Positions 15,086-25,105 are shown, counted from the stretch's first letter. The stretch: DNA of 64,000 nt from Candidatus Methylomirabilis lanthanidiphila (GCA_902196205.1 CABIKM010000029.1:1-64000); one strand, 5' to 3'. Numbers and translations: made by a program. The notes: generated by a model from the letters alone, not told the origin.

Positions 15086-18000
15086 TTAACGCCTTCTCCG
15101 CTTTCTACGGATCGATTGGGAAGTTGTCTGAATGGGCCTTCGGTCCAGGAGGTCAAGCGCTGCACGGGCCTCTCGAACGTTCATGGCGAGTATCTTTTCA
15201 AACAGCTTTAATCCGGGTTCGCGGTATGCAACTTGACGGTGCAATGTCAAGGCTATATCCGTCAGTGTACTAGCCGAGCAAGTCGTCACTCGAATTGACC
15301 CGCTCGCCCCCTGTTCCTCGGCACTTAATATGGCTTCGCAGACCCTAGCTACTAGGTTCGCTTCGGTACCGGTGAGAGGCGCTATCGTCTCTACCAGGCT
15401 CTCGGCCGCCTTAAGCAAAACCGGCGTACAAGTGGCTACACGTTCGATAAGGCTGCGCATGGCTTGATTCAAACGGAAGCCGTCGCGGTTCACGACAAAG
15501 ACTTGGGCGACGGCACCTTGAACTGAGTCGTCTGTATGAGCAGCAAGAGCGCAGAGAATCTCAGCCGCCATCGTCTGACAGGCGCTCCAGTGCCATAGAT
15601 GACTAGCGGCGTAGGCCAGCCCCCGAAGGATAGTGGGATCGGTCGCGCTGTTCAGCAGGACCCGGACCTTTTCCTGTGACGAGGAATCGTGATGATGACA
15701 ATGATAAAGCATCAGTAGTTCGCCATACGCCTGCAGACAAAACGGAGATCCATCGCGAAGTAACTCGTCTAGCCAACTGTAAACGCGGTCCTTCGGCTGG
15801 AATCGACCCATCACTCGGGCAATTGCGTAAAGGGAGAAGCTGTACCGCAGTACTGTGGGACAGCTCCGGATCACAGCGTCGTAAAGCTCGGTCGCCCGGG
15901 TGACATCCCCGTTGAACAGCATGGGCATGTTGCAAAGGGTGAGAACCCATATCGCAGGGTGGTGCTCTCGATTCAATCGTGACTTGATGACACGAGCCCA
16001 GTTGTCAAGATCAGCAGGTTCCCTCGTCAGATAACCGGCAGCGATCGCGCGTAAGATAGAACCTCTGCCGTGTGGCAGGCTAAAGGTGCCCCCAAGCCCA
16101 AAAAGAATCGGATGCCCGCGATCCGCTTCAGTTCTCATTTCTTCGCTTTCCTCGGAGGGGGCAGCCGGCTCTGGATTTTCGCTAAGCCACACTTCCAGGC
16201 GGTGGAGCATCGCCGTGGGGAGACCCTTGGCCTTCCGAGCCAACTTTTCGAGGGCGGACGCCGCGTCATCTTGGAATCCCAGCGAAACGAAGCCTCGTTG
16301 CTCTAACTCCTCAATCAACTCTATTAACTCGCCGGTCGGAAAGGTGCTTTCGGCTAGACCTTCCAGCGCCGCACCCGCATAGGTTTCATGTCGTCCCAGT
16401 TGCAGCCGCAAGATAAGACTGGCTACTCGTTCCGGTGAGCCTTTAGCCAGCTCTTTAAAAACGCGCGAGAGTTCCACCGCGCCACCAGCGCGCGACATAT
16501 CCCCTGACCAGCGTCGCCTCGGATGCTCCCATTTCGTTGCGTCCGGAAGCTCGTCAAACAGCCGCAAGAGGTCTTCATTTGAGGCCCGATGCATCTCTTC
16601 CACGGTCAAACGGGGACCCACCAAACCCCCGGAAATCCGCCTGCCCCTTTCGTGCGTATTAGGAAGAGCGCGCTCCTCCTCTTCTCTGAAGCGCCGCATT
16701 TTGGGGCTCAGACAGCTCTCAGGAAAGGCGCGCAACAGCCGAAGACGGTGCTGTCTGGTCCACTTTAAACGCTGGAAACGATCTTTGGCGGACCATTGCT
16801 CCGGCACCTGGCTATCCCGATCAAAGCCAAGTACAGTCTCTTCCAATCGCACCCGTTTCTCCGTCGAAAGCACGGGAGCTAACGCAGTGATCAGACGCTT
16901 GCTCTCTCGATGCTCATCCTCGAAATCGCCGATTTCCAATCGTCGGTGGTCATCAAGCAGGTATTCCAGAGCCCGGTCTGGCTCCTGGGTGGCGGTGAGT
17001 TCAAGGCCACGGGCGAGGAGACGATGAACAATCAGCAAATCCGAACTGGCATTCCTTTCAACAAATTGTGGCAATCCTTGGGGACCTGACCTCGCTAAAC
17101 CTGAGATGGCGGACAGCAGTGAGCGTACGATCGTGGGAGGCGCTAGCTCTCCATCGAAGCTCCAGTAAGTGGCCGGGTCACCGCGGTAGCCAAAAACGAA
17201 CGCATGCTCGCTATATGCAATCCTCCCCACGACGTCGACAAACCAGGGCCAGATCGATTCAAGGAAGGCAGCAGGGGCTGCCTCGGCTAAATCTTCCATG
17301 CTGTGCCAGTCATGATCTTCCTCGATCAGCCTCTCAAGCGCCGCGTGTGGGCGATCCGGCAACTCATGCATGACCCTGTCTTGGTCACTTGCTTCTGGGG
17401 GTAGCGACGGGGTGGCTTGCGGAACCTTTTCAAGGGCCTGCTCCAGCCGCCGATTAAGGTCGGCGCGCAATATAGACGGCGCCAGCTCTGGAGACGATGC
17501 CGCGATTTGTTCCGCCAGCATAGATGTGCGCCACCACTCGGATCGGCGCACCAGTCTTACCGCGATAGTCACTGCACTTGAACTCCACTTTTGCAGATCA
17601 AGGAGGACCTCCAAGCTCAGGACGTCATAGGCTGGATCCGCCAGCCAGCGGTCGTCCAGCAAACTGAGGACAGTCTCCTCATCCCATCGACCGGCGGCGT
17701 TGAGGAGCGGCACGCAGTGCGCGGCCTGCTCTGGTGGCCTCCGCATCCACTGCTCCAGTGCGTGATGATGCTGAAGGCGTGTGAACCAGCCTGGACTTCC
17801 AGCCACGGCCGCAAGAACACGCGGACCGTCTCCCTCGGTTTCAAGAAGCGGTAACACCAGTGCCGCCTCCACATCGTCAGGATCTCGCTGGCTTCCGAGG
17901 AATTCGATCAGTAAGGTGTGAATATGGGGCCGGGGTCTGGACATCATCAGCGTTTGCAATTCTCGGTGATATTGGGCGCGAGCCGTACTACGCAAATAGT

Positions 18001-19606
18001 TAAGTCCATTAAGCAGTGCCGGGCGTACAAAAAGACCGTCCTGCCTTTGAAGTACATGTTCCGCAAGGGAAACAGAGCCACGCGCGAATGCTCGGGCCAA
18101 CGTATAATCATAGTAGCTTTGATGCCGGAATCCGATGGTCTGTCCATGGGGCTCTCGCACAAGGATCTCAGCTTGCTCCAACATCCAGCGTGCGTCCGGG
18201 TATTTATCAGCTATCGCTACTGGCAGCCAAAGCGTTTCCTCATCTGCCATGCGGGAAGCAAGTTCCTCAAGCAAGACTAGGCGTTCGGCAGGACCGTGAG
18301 CATCGACGACGTATTTGTCCCACAATGCACCAAGCAAAGCGTGCAGCGACTCAAAGATCCCGCTAGGCGAGGCCAGGTCAAGAAAGATCTTGAGATGCCA
18401 AGGAGTGTGTAGTAGGTCCCGTAACGTTTGGCCCATGCCGGTCGGTGAGTACCCAGCTTGCTCAAGGATCGGCACAATCTGTTCCCAGGTCGGTAACGCC
18501 AGATCAATTCGCTCGGCATCAAGATACGAGAGGCGCACATCATGACGGAATTCGAATTCCCGAGAAGAGGCTACAATATGCAGGTTATGTGTTCCGGAAA
18601 GGGACTGGATCAGGTTCAGCAACACATTGAGGCGTCCAGATCGCCGATCCAACAACTCGGAAACGGCATCGAGCTGATCGACTAGAAGAACGACGCGCTC
18701 CTTCCCTGCGACAACCCTGAGTGCGTCACGTGGTCCCACGGTGAACTGAAGCCATTCACGCAAATCCTCAAGGGCGTTCACCTCGCGACCCACCATATCA
18801 GCTTTGATGGCGAGAACGATGATCCCCTCCGCTACCAGTTTCTGCCCAAGTGTCGCAAGCAAGGCTGATTTACCCGAACCGGGTGCACCCAAGATTAGTG
18901 TGGTGGAGGATTCAGCTTCTTGGAACCGATCCACCAATTGTCGAAGTTCGGGACGTTCGATCTGCTGCCCCTCCCCTAACGTGTTCGGCCAGTTTAGAAG
19001 CCCTTGCGAGGCGTCGAGAAATTCGCGGCGCAAGCGATCAACGCCAGGAGATGTGCCCTCGTGGTCTTGTTGTGAGAGATCTAATAGCCGCTCGATCAAA
19101 TGCGCACTGAACTTCTGTTCAAAGTCAGCGCTTCCACTAAAGTCACATACAAGAGCTTGATGCTCCGCGAAGATCTGATCGCGAAAACGTTTCAACGCCT
19201 CAAACTGTATTTCATCAAGCTCGTACGGCAGAGAAGCATCCTGGTTGAAGTAAACGCTTACCTTTGGACGCCCTCCCCCCCGGCTGTTCATCTGCAGGGC
19301 GAGGTGCCACTCCTCTTGTATCCCTGTCATGCCAAGACCAGCATCACTGCCAAGCCGATGCCAGAAGATGAACATGATCCAGTCGGGATTGAACTTCTCC
19401 ACGGCTGGATTAATCAGGGATTGAGGACGTCCCACGTCGGGCGGAAGGTCCTCCCAACCATAACACTCAATGGATAAGTTCAGTTTCCGACGGAGGGGCG
19501 CGATACTTGCATCCTGGGTAGCAATGCGACGCACTGCCTTACGCTCTGTTTGGCAGTCACTCGGAGATGCGATAAAGATGCGGAGTTGTCTAATGGGTCC
19601 GGTCAT
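15086..19606 (-). CDS. Giant DUF4062/STAND-type NTPase, candidate defence protein
   Basis: This roughly 1506-residue protein has three parts. Residues about 5-150 begin PIRQLRIFIASPSDCQTERK, the TIR-like DUF4062 pattern (FIASPSDxxxER), and include NPDWIMFIFWHRLGSDAG. Residues about 210-420 hold a P-loop NTPase with Walker A LILGAPGSGKSALLATLG, Walker B RVVLLVDQLDAVSEL and sensor-like NLHIVASSREFEF, typical of STAND/NACHT ATPases. The remaining 1000 or so residues are helical and repeat-like without a recognised name. This effector-switch-sensor layout is that of STAND immune proteins such as Avs, which detect phage proteins. An hsdS remnant lies next to it. ATG at 19606 is preferred over TTG at 19612. 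The defence role is inference. Confidence 0.75.
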   Translation of the reverse strand: MTGPIRQLRIFIASPSDCQTERKAVRRIATQDASIAPLRRKLNLSIECYGWEDLPPDVGRPQSLINPAVEKFNPDWIMFIFWHRLGSDAGLGMTGIQEEWHLALQMNSRGGGRPKVSVYFNQDASLPYELDEIQFEALKRFRDQIFAEHQALVCDFSGSADFEQKFSAHLIERLLDLSQQDHEGTSPGVDRLRREFLDASQGLLNWPNTLGEGQQIERPELRQLVDRFQEAESSTTLILGAPGSGKSALLATLGQKLVAEGIIVLAIKADMVGREVNALEDLREWLQFTVGPRDALRVVAGKERVVLLVDQLDAVSELLDRRSGRLNVLLNLIQSLSGTHNLHIVASSREFEFRHDVRLSYLDAERIDLALPTWEQIVPILEQAGYSPTGMGQTLRDLLHTPWHLKIFLDLASPSGIFESLHALLGALWDKYVVDAHGPAERLVLLEELASRMADEETLWLPVAIADKYPDARWMLEQAEILVREPHGQTIGFRHQSYYDYTLARAFARGSVSLAEHVLQRQDGLFVRPALLNGLNYLRSTARAQYHRELQTLMMSRPRPHIHTLLIEFLGSQRDPDDVEAALVLPLLETEGDGPRVLAAVAGSPGWFTRLQHHHALEQWMRRPPEQAAHCVPLLNAAGRWDEETVLSLLDDRWLADPAYDVLSLEVLLDLQKWSSSAVTIAVRLVRRSEWWRTSMLAEQIAASSPELAPSILRADLNRRLEQALEKVPQATPSLPPEASDQDRVMHELPDRPHAALERLIEEDHDWHSMEDLAEAAPAAFLESIWPWFVDVVGRIAYSEHAFVFGYRGDPATYWSFDGELAPPTIVRSLLSAISGLARSGPQGLPQFVERNASSDLLIVHRLLARGLELTATQEPDRALEYLLDDHRRLEIGDFEDEHRESKRLITALAPVLSTEKRVRLEETVLGFDRDSQVPEQWSAKDRFQRLKWTRQHRLRLLRAFPESCLSPKMRRFREEEERALPNTHERGRRISGGLVGPRLTVEEMHRASNEDLLRLFDELPDATKWEHPRRRWSGDMSRAGGAVELSRVFKELAKGSPERVASLILRLQLGRHETYAGAALEGLAESTFPTGELIELIEELEQRGFVSLGFQDDAASALEKLARKAKGLPTAMLHRLEVWLSENPEPAAPSEESEEMRTEADRGHPILFGLGGTFSLPHGRGSILRAIAAGYLTREPADLDNWARVIKSRLNREHHPAIWVLTLCNMPMLFNGDVTRATELYDAVIRSCPTVLRYSFSLYAIARVMGRFQPKDRVYSWLDELLRDGSPFCLQAYGELLMLYHCHHHDSSSQEKVRVLLNSATDPTILRGLAYAASHLWHWSACQTMAAEILCALAAHTDDSVQGAVAQVFVVNRDGFRLNQAMRSLIERVATCTPVLLKAAESLVETIAPLTGTEANLVARVCEAILSAEEQGASGSIRVTTCSASTLTDIALTLHRQVAYREPGLKLFEKILAMNVREARAALDLLDRRPIQTTSQSIRRKRRRR

Positions 19607-19648
19607 GGCCAATAATCCTGCCGCGAGTCATTCCCTTTTTGATGTTTT

Positions 19649-19921
19649 TCACGTTTTCGATAACAAGCCACTGACCTTTTTGCGGCAATATTTCTTACTC
19701 GTTCGCTGCGAATCGAGCCAAGGGGGGACGGCAGATTCCTCGTTGGGGTCATGGGGAATGAGTTCGTCGCGGAAGGCTCGATCTGGAATGGATTGTTCTA
19801 ACTTTTCTGCCCGTTGCCGCCCTGGCTCCACTGCAGCCTCGATGGCATCAGCGCAGTTCAACGGGTCTTCGATCTTTGAGGTGACCTGCCGTACGGGGCA
19901 AGGAAGAATTCTCGCCAGCAC
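19649..19921 (-). pseudogene. Type I restriction specificity subunit (HsdS), C-terminal remnant
   Basis: A stretch reading CADAIEAAVEPGRQRAEKLE, then QSIPDRAFRDELIPHDPNEE, matches the conserved end of HsdS proteins (LEQSILxKAFRGELVPQDPNDEPAS). The rest of the specificity subunit and the hsdR and hsdM genes are absent, and the tail after NEES is unrelated. It is debris from a restriction-modification locus beside the STAND gene. Confidence 0.65.
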
Positions 19922-19972
19922 CGTGCAGGATTCCTACCGCACGAGGATCCAGATTCTCGTTGAGTTTCAGCC

Positions 19973-20233
19973 TCACGAGATCCCCGCGACCTCTACGGGG
20001 ATGACGCGCTCGCGGGTCATCTCAGCGGCGTAGGCGAGCGCGGCCTGAACGTCCTCCCTGGTCAGAGACGGAAAAGCGGCGAGTACCTCCTCGACGGAGT
20101 CTCCATTGGCAAGGTAATCGACGATGATCCACACCATGATCCGGGTCCCCTTGATACACGGCTTCCCATGGCACACGTTGGGATCAATCGAAATGCGTTC
20201 CCGCCAGTCCGTCACCTTCCCCCTCCCCTTCAT
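19973..20233 (-). CDS. DUF433 antitoxin-like protein (orphan)
   Basis: The 86-residue protein shows the DUF433 pattern: RISIDPNVCHGKPCIKGTRI followed by VEEVLAAFPSLTREDVQAAL. DUF433 proteins are winged-helix/HTH-like and often act as antitoxins to an adjacent DUF5615 (PIN-like) toxin. Here the expected downstream gene is missing and hsdS debris follows instead. It sits between argF and the accessory block. Confidence 0.82.
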   Translation of the reverse strand: MKGRGKVTDWRERISIDPNVCHGKPCIKGTRIMVWIIVDYLANGDSVEEVLAAFPSLTREDVQAALAYAAEMTRERVIPVEVAGIS

Positions 20234-20304
20234 CCCCTCCCACCAGGGGAGGGGAGATTAGTCGCTAATCTCTTTGCCGGTCCCCTGGAACTGCACGTGA
20301 TGCC

Positions 20305-21243
20305 TTAGCCCGCAGACGAGCGGCCTAGGAGCGTCACCAGGATGGCCTTCTGGACGTGGAGGCGGTTCTCGGCCTCGTCGTAGACGATGGAACGCGGGCC
20401 GTCGAGGACCTCGTCGGTGATCTCTTCGCCGCGATGGGCCGGCAGGCAGTGCATGACCAGCACGTCGGGTTTGGCCAGTCTGACGAGCGCCGCATTGACC
20501 TGAAATCCCTGGAAGTCCAGCCGTCGCTTCGCCGCCTCTGCCTCCTGGCCCATGCTGGTCCAGACATCGGTGTACAGGACATCGGCTCCCTCCGCCGCAG
20601 CCCTCGCATCGTTCAGCAGCACGATGCGACCACCGGAGGCTTCGGCCTCCCGGCGGGAGGCAGCCACGACGTCGGCATCCGGCTCGTACCCTTTCGGGCA
20701 GGCCACGTAAAGCTCGATTCCGGTCCTCGCCGCGCCGTACAACCATGAATGGCAGACGTTATTGCCGTCGCCGATGTAGGCGACCTTCACGCCGTGCAGC
20801 GTGCCGCACTTTTCCTGAAGGGTGAAGAGATCCGCCAGAATCTGGCACGGGTGGGTCAGGTCGCTCAACCCGTTGATGACCGGGATCGCCGCGTGGCAGG
20901 CCAGTTCCTCTACCGTCCGGTGGGTGAAGGTCCGCGCCACAATCGCATCGACCCATCGCTCGAGATTCTTCGCCACGTCCTTGACAGTTTCTCGTATTCC
21001 AAGCTGGATCTCAGCAGGCGCCAAATAGATGGCTCGGCCGCCCAACTGGGTCATGCCGACATCGAAGGTCACTCGAGTCCTGAGCGACGGCTTCTCGAAG
21101 ATCATCCCCAGTGTCTTGCCCGGCAACAGTAGATGGGCGACCCCTTTGTGCTGCTGCGCCTTCAGGTCAGCAGTCAGGATAAACAGCGCGTCGATCTCTG
21201 GACCGGTCAGATCGCTGATTGACAGGAGGTCCTTTTTCATCAC
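20305..21243 (-). CDS. argF: Ornithine carbamoyltransferase
   Basis: ArgF makes citrulline from ornithine and carbamoyl phosphate. The 312-residue protein has the carbamoyl phosphate motif EKPSLRTRVTFDVGMTQLGG (S-x-R-T-R), NGLSDLTHPCQILADLFT (HPxQ) and the ornithine loop VMHCLPAHRGEEITDEVLDG. Its length is normal. The start overlaps the argD stop by 4 bp (ATGA), showing coupling in an argB-argD-argF operon. Confidence 0.97.
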   Translation of the reverse strand: MMKKDLLSISDLTGPEIDALFILTADLKAQQHKGVAHLLLPGKTLGMIFEKPSLRTRVTFDVGMTQLGGRAIYLAPAEIQLGIRETVKDVAKNLERWVDAIVARTFTHRTVEELACHAAIPVINGLSDLTHPCQILADLFTLQEKCGTLHGVKVAYIGDGNNVCHSWLYGAARTGIELYVACPKGYEPDADVVAASRREAEASGGRIVLLNDARAAAEGADVLYTDVWTSMGQEAEAAKRRLDFQGFQVNAALVRLAKPDVLVMHCLPAHRGEEITDEVLDGPRSIVYDEAENRLHVQKAILVTLLGRSSAG

Positions 21244-22442
21244 GCTTGCTCCGCCAGGACCAGACCGAGAATGCGCATTGCCTCATCCACCTCTGGCTCG
21301 CCGATAATCAGCGGCGGCACGAAACGCAGGACCTGATCGCCCGCAACCAGAATGAGCAGGCCGCGCTCGAGGCAGCGCTCGACGATCGGTCTGGCCGGTA
21401 CCGTCAGTTCCAGTGCGAGCATCAGTCCCTTGCCGCGGGCCTCTTTCACGAAGGGGTATTGCGCGGTCAGTTGCTGCAGGCGTTCGAGGAAGTAGGCGCC
21501 GATCTTTGCCGCGTGCTCCGGCAACCGCGCGTCGAGAATCTCCGTCAGGACCGCCAGGGCCACAGTTGTCACAAACGGGTTGCCGCCGAAGGTCGAGGCG
21601 TGGCTGCCCGGCACGAAGGCGCCGGCAACGGTCTCGTTCGCCAGCATGGCGCCGATCGGCAGGCCTCCGCCCAGACCCTTGGCAAGCGTCACGATGTCGG
21701 GCTGGATGTCCCAGTGCTCATAGGCAAAGAGACGACCGGTCCGCCCCATCCCCGTCTGGACCTCATCCAGCATCAGAAGGACCTCCCGCTCCGAACAGAG
21801 CTGCCGAAGGCCAGGCAGGTAGTCGTCGTCCGGGACCCTTACGCCCCCCTCGCCCTGGATCGGCTCGACCAGCACGGCGCAGGTCCGGGAGTCGATCGCC
21901 CGCTCGGCCGCCGGCAGATCGTTGAACGGGATATGCTTGAAGCCCGGCAAGAGCGGCTCGAACCCTTGGCTGTACTTCGCTTGGCCGGTGGCGGTCATCG
22001 TCGCCATCGTCCGGCCGTGGAACGAGTCCCGCATGCACACGATCTCGTATCGGTCGGAACTCCACCGCGCCTTGGCATAGCGGCGGGCCAGCTTGATGGC
22101 GGCCTCATTCGCCTCCGCCCCGCTGTTACAGAAGAAGACCTTGCCGCCGAATGAATGTTCGCACAGTGCGCGCGCCAACCGAACCTGCGGCTCGATATGG
22201 TAGAGGTTCGAGACGTGCAACAGCGTCTCCGCCTGCGCACGGATGGCCTCTACCACCTTGGGGTGACAGTGGCCCAGAACATCTACGGCGATGCCGGCAG
22301 CAAAGTCGAGGTACGTCTTGCCCTCAGCATCCCAGACCCGCACACCGCTACCCCTCACCAGCGCCACCGGGAAGCGGGCATAGGTGTTGGCCAGATAGCG
22401 AGCCGCCTGCGCCATCAAGTCATGGGTTACAGACATGGGCAC
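21240..22442 (-). CDS. argD: Acetylornithine aminotransferase
   Basis: This class III PLP-dependent aminotransferase of 400 residues converts N-acetylglutamate semialdehyde to N-acetylornithine. Conserved parts include FCNSGAEANEAAIKLARRYA, the PLP-contacting VLLMLDEVQTGMGRTGRLFA, and the Schiff-base lysine in PDIVTLAKGLGGGLPIGAML. It may also serve in lysine synthesis (DapC), as many ArgD enzymes do. Its start borders a 140-bp heptamer array that separates it from argB. Confidence 0.95.
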   Translation of the reverse strand: MPMSVTHDLMAQAARYLANTYARFPVALVRGSGVRVWDAEGKTYLDFAAGIAVDVLGHCHPKVVEAIRAQAETLLHVSNLYHIEPQVRLARALCEHSFGGKVFFCNSGAEANEAAIKLARRYAKARWSSDRYEIVCMRDSFHGRTMATMTATGQAKYSQGFEPLLPGFKHIPFNDLPAAERAIDSRTCAVLVEPIQGEGGVRVPDDDYLPGLRQLCSEREVLLMLDEVQTGMGRTGRLFAYEHWDIQPDIVTLAKGLGGGLPIGAMLANETVAGAFVPGSHASTFGGNPFVTTVALAVLTEILDARLPEHAAKIGAYFLERLQQLTAQYPFVKEARGKGLMLALELTVPARPIVERCLERGLLILVAGDQVLRFVPPLIIGEPEVDEAMRILGLVLAEQA

Positions 22443-22582
22443 GTTTACCGTTCAAGGTTCAAGGTGCGAGGTTCAAAGTTCAAAGTTCAAAGTGCGAGGT
22501 TCAAGGTTCAACGTTCGAAGTTTACCGTTCAACGTTCAACGTTCAACGTGCAACGTTCAACGTGCAACGTGCAAGGTTCAAA
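22443..22582. repeat. Heptamer array A, 20 units, between argB and argD
   Basis: Twenty consecutive 7-bp units run from 22443 to 22582: GTTTACC, GTTCAAG (x2), GTGCGAG, GTTCAAA (x3), GTGCGAG, GTTCAAG, GTTCAAC and further variants of GT(T/G)C(A/G)A(N). The phase is perfect over 140 bp. The array fills nearly all of the argB-argD gap. Confidence 0.95.
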
Positions 22583-22599
22583 GTTGGAACTTGGTGCCG

Positions 22600-23514
22600 T
22601 TAGCCGACGATCTCTGTGCCGACCCCTTCCGACGTGAAAAACTCCAGCAGAAGGGCATGGGGGATGGTGCCATTGACAATGTGCGTCTTTCCAACCCCCT
22701 TGTCTAACGCGGTGAGACAGGCCCGGACCTTGGGCAGCATCCCTCCCGAGATGACGCCATCGGCAACAAGCTGTTCCACCTCTTTTCGGCTCAACGTAGG
22801 AATAAGGGCGCCATCCTGATCCAGAATGCCGTCGGTATCGGTTAGAAAGATAAGCTTTTCCGCCTGCAAGGCCGACGCGATCGCGCCCGCCGCCAGATCC
22901 GCATTGATGTTGTACGTCACCCCGGCCTCATCAACGCCGGTCGGGGCCACCACCGGCGTGAATCCGTCCCGCTCCAGGGCGAGAAGCACCCGTTCATTCA
23001 CGGCGATAATCTCGCCAACATACCCCAGATCAACCTGCGGTTCGACCGCACCTGCTGGAGACTCCGCAGCCGCCGCTGGACCGGCCTTCTTTGCCCGGAT
23101 CAACCCGCCATCCTTGCCTGAGAGGCCGACAGCCGACCCGCCGCTGCTGTTGATAAGCGCCACCAGTTCCTGGTTGATCTGGCCCACCATCACCATCTCA
23201 ACGATCTTCATCGTCTCCCGGTCGGTAACCCGGAATCCGGAGATAAAGGTCGGCTTCAGGCCCGCTCGCTCCATCGCCCGCGTGATCTCCGGGCCGCCGC
23301 CGTGGACGACAACCGGTTGCATCCCGACGCACCGCATGAGAATGACGTCCAGCGCGACCGATCGCTTGAGCGCCTCATCCGTCATAGCCGCGCCGCCGTA
23401 TTTGATGACGACGGTCTTCCCGGCAAACGTCTTAATGTACGGCAGCGCCTCGATCAGGACATTCGCCTTGTCGATCCCGCGCTGGACCTCTAACGTCTTC
23501 CGCTGCCCCGCCAT
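22600..23514 (-). CDS. argB: Acetylglutamate kinase
   Basis: ArgB phosphorylates N-acetylglutamate, normally the feedback-controlled step. The 304-residue protein contains KTVVIKYGGAAM, MQPVVVHGGGPEITRAMERA, NADLAAGAIASALQAEKLIF and DGVISGGMLPKVRACLTALD, all standard. Its N-terminal extension (about 20 residues before the kinase core) is of the kind found in arginine-sensitive hexameric enzymes. GGAG lies 4 nt before the ATG. Confidence 0.96.
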   Translation of the reverse strand: MAGQRKTLEVQRGIDKANVLIEALPYIKTFAGKTVVIKYGGAAMTDEALKRSVALDVILMRCVGMQPVVVHGGGPEITRAMERAGLKPTFISGFRVTDRETMKIVEMVMVGQINQELVALINSSGGSAVGLSGKDGGLIRAKKAGPAAAAESPAGAVEPQVDLGYVGEIIAVNERVLLALERDGFTPVVAPTGVDEAGVTYNINADLAAGAIASALQAEKLIFLTDTDGILDQDGALIPTLSRKEVEQLVADGVISGGMLPKVRACLTALDKGVGKTHIVNGTIPHALLLEFFTSEGVGTEIVG

Positions 23515-23546
23515 CTTCTCCGTTCTTGCAGTTGTTCTTCCTGCTA

Positions 23547-23567
23547 GCTGAACGCTGACCGCTAATC
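23547..23567. repeat. Heptamer array C (3 units) between hslU and argB
   Basis: GCTGAAC-GCTGACC-GCTAATC lies immediately downstream of the hslU stop (on the minus strand) and belongs to the same family as the arrays at 24949-25092, 33911-33969 and 38159-38209. Confidence 0.7.
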
Positions 23568-23573
23568 GCTGCC

Positions 23574-24932
23574 TTACAGGATATAGCGGCTCAGATCCTC
23601 GCTCTTGACGATCTCCTGAAGCCGTTCCCGAACATATGCGGCATTGATCGTCACCTGGGCCCCCTGCATCGCAGGCGCCTCAAATGAGATCTCGTCCAGC
23701 AACCGCTCCAGGATGGTGTACAGGCGGCGGGCGCCGATATTCTCCGTCGCCTGATTGACGGCGCTGGCGGTGGAGGCGAGTTCGCGCACGGCATCTTCCG
23801 TGAAGTCCAGTGTCACCTCCTCCGTCCCCAGAAGGGCGACATACTGCTTGATCAGGGCATTTTGCGGCTCTGTGAGGATCCTGACGAAGTCGTCCTGTGT
23901 CAGACTGGCCAGTTCGACGCGCAGCGGGAAACGCCCTTGCAGCTCCGGAATCAGATCCGACGGTTTGGCAACATGGAACGCCCCGGCTGCAATAAACAGG
24001 ATGTGATCGGTCCGCACCAGACCGTACTTGGTGGTGACCGTACTCCCCTCAACAATCGGCAAGAGGTCCCGTTGTACGCCCTGGCGTGAGACATCCGGCC
24101 CGTGACCCGAATCACGACCGGCGATCTTGTCGATCTCATCCAGGAAGATAATTCCGGAGTCCTCAACGCGGCGGACCGCTTCCGACCTGACATCGTCCAC
24201 ATCGATCAGCTTATCGGCCTCTTCCTGGGCAAGGATCCGATGAGCTTCCCGGATCTTGACCTTGCGTCGCTTGGTCCGCTGGGGTAACAGGTTCCCCAGC
24301 ATCTCCTTCATGTTGATATCCATCCCCTCCATGCCGGAGCCGCTGAATATCTCCACCATCGGCATGGCCCGATCCTTGACTTCCAACTCTACGGTGCGGT
24401 CGTCCAGTTTCCCCTCGTGCAGCCGCTTCCTGAGTTTCTCACGAGTCTCTGCTGCCGAGGTGGCCGCGCTGCTGACGTCCGAGGTCTGCTCAACGCCAGG
24501 GGTCATCGGCGCCCTGCCGACGGGCAACAGCAGATCCAGAAGCCGCTCTTCCGCCAGCTCCCTCGCCCGCTCCTGAACCCCCTTGATTCGTTCCTCCTTC
24601 ACCATGTCGACCGCCAGCTCGGTGAGGTCCCGCACCATCGATTCGACGTCGCGTCCGACGTAGCCCACCTCGGTATACTTGCTGGCCTCCACCTTGATGA
24701 ATGGGGCCTCAACCAGCTTGGCGAGGCGGCGGGCGATTTCGGTCTTCCCCACGCCGGTCGGGCCGATCATGATAATGTTCTTCGGCGCCACCTCATCCCG
24801 CAGATCTGCCGGCAGCTTCTGTCGCCGCCATCGATTACGCAGCGCAATGGCCACGGCCCGCTTGGCTTCCTTTTGCCCAATGATATATTTATCAAGCTCG
24901 GCCACAATCTGTCGCGGTGTCAACTGTTCCAT
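23574..24932 (-). CDS. hslU: ATP-dependent protease ATPase subunit HslU
   Basis: HslU is the AAA+ unfoldase that feeds substrates to HslV. The roughly 452-residue protein begins [20 protein letters not shown] and has Walker [18 protein letters not shown], Walker [13 protein letters not shown], and the C-terminal SRYIL that docks into HslV. ATG at 24932 is preferred over 24944 because GGAG lies 6 nt upstream and the family starts there. The gene order xerC-hslV-hslU is the same as in Firmicutes (codV-clpQ-clpY). Confidence 0.96.
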   Translation of the reverse strand: MEQLTPRQIVAELDKYIIGQKEAKRAVAIALRNRWRRQKLPADLRDEVAPKNIIMIGPTGVGKTEIARRLAKLVEAPFIKVEASKYTEVGYVGRDVESMVRDLTELAVDMVKEERIKGVQERARELAEERLLDLLLPVGRAPMTPGVEQTSDVSSAATSAAETREKLRKRLHEGKLDDRTVELEVKDRAMPMVEIFSGSGMEGMDINMKEMLGNLLPQRTKRRKVKIREAHRILAQEEADKLIDVDDVRSEAVRRVEDSGIIFLDEIDKIAGRDSGHGPDVSRQGVQRDLLPIVEGSTVTTKYGLVRTDHILFIAAGAFHVAKPSDLIPELQGRFPLRVELASLTQDDFVRILTEPQNALIKQYVALLGTEEVTLDFTEDAVRELASTASAVNQATENIGARRLYTILERLLDEISFEAPAMQGAQVTINAAYVRERLQEIVKSEDLSRYIL

Positions 24933-24948
24933 GAGAAGCTCCAAATTC

Positions 24949-25092
24949 AGCTATCAGCCGTCAGCTTTCAGCGATCAGCAGGAAAGAACGACAGGCGTTG
25001 TGCGATACGCCGGATCACGAGGATCGTAGGCTCTGCCCCACAATCGCGTCTATTGGTGCTATGCGCTGACGGCTGAAAGCTGATTGCTGAAC
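24949..25092. repeat. Inverted pair of heptamer arrays (family C) between hslU and hslV
   Basis: AGCTATC-AGCCGTC-AGCTTTC-AGCGATC (24949-24976) is followed about 88 bp later by GCTGACG-GCTGAAA-GCTGATT-GCTGAAC (25065-25092). The second array is the reverse complement type of the first, so the transcript could form a long imperfect hairpin. Confidence 0.85.
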
Positions 25093-25105
25093 GCTGGTGT
25101 TCCAT

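Noticed and set aside
22151-22707. Plus-strand frames through the heptamer array
   Set aside because: The open frames come from the 7-bp repeats (V-Q-G-S-R-F-K-V type peptides) and lie opposite argD/argB.
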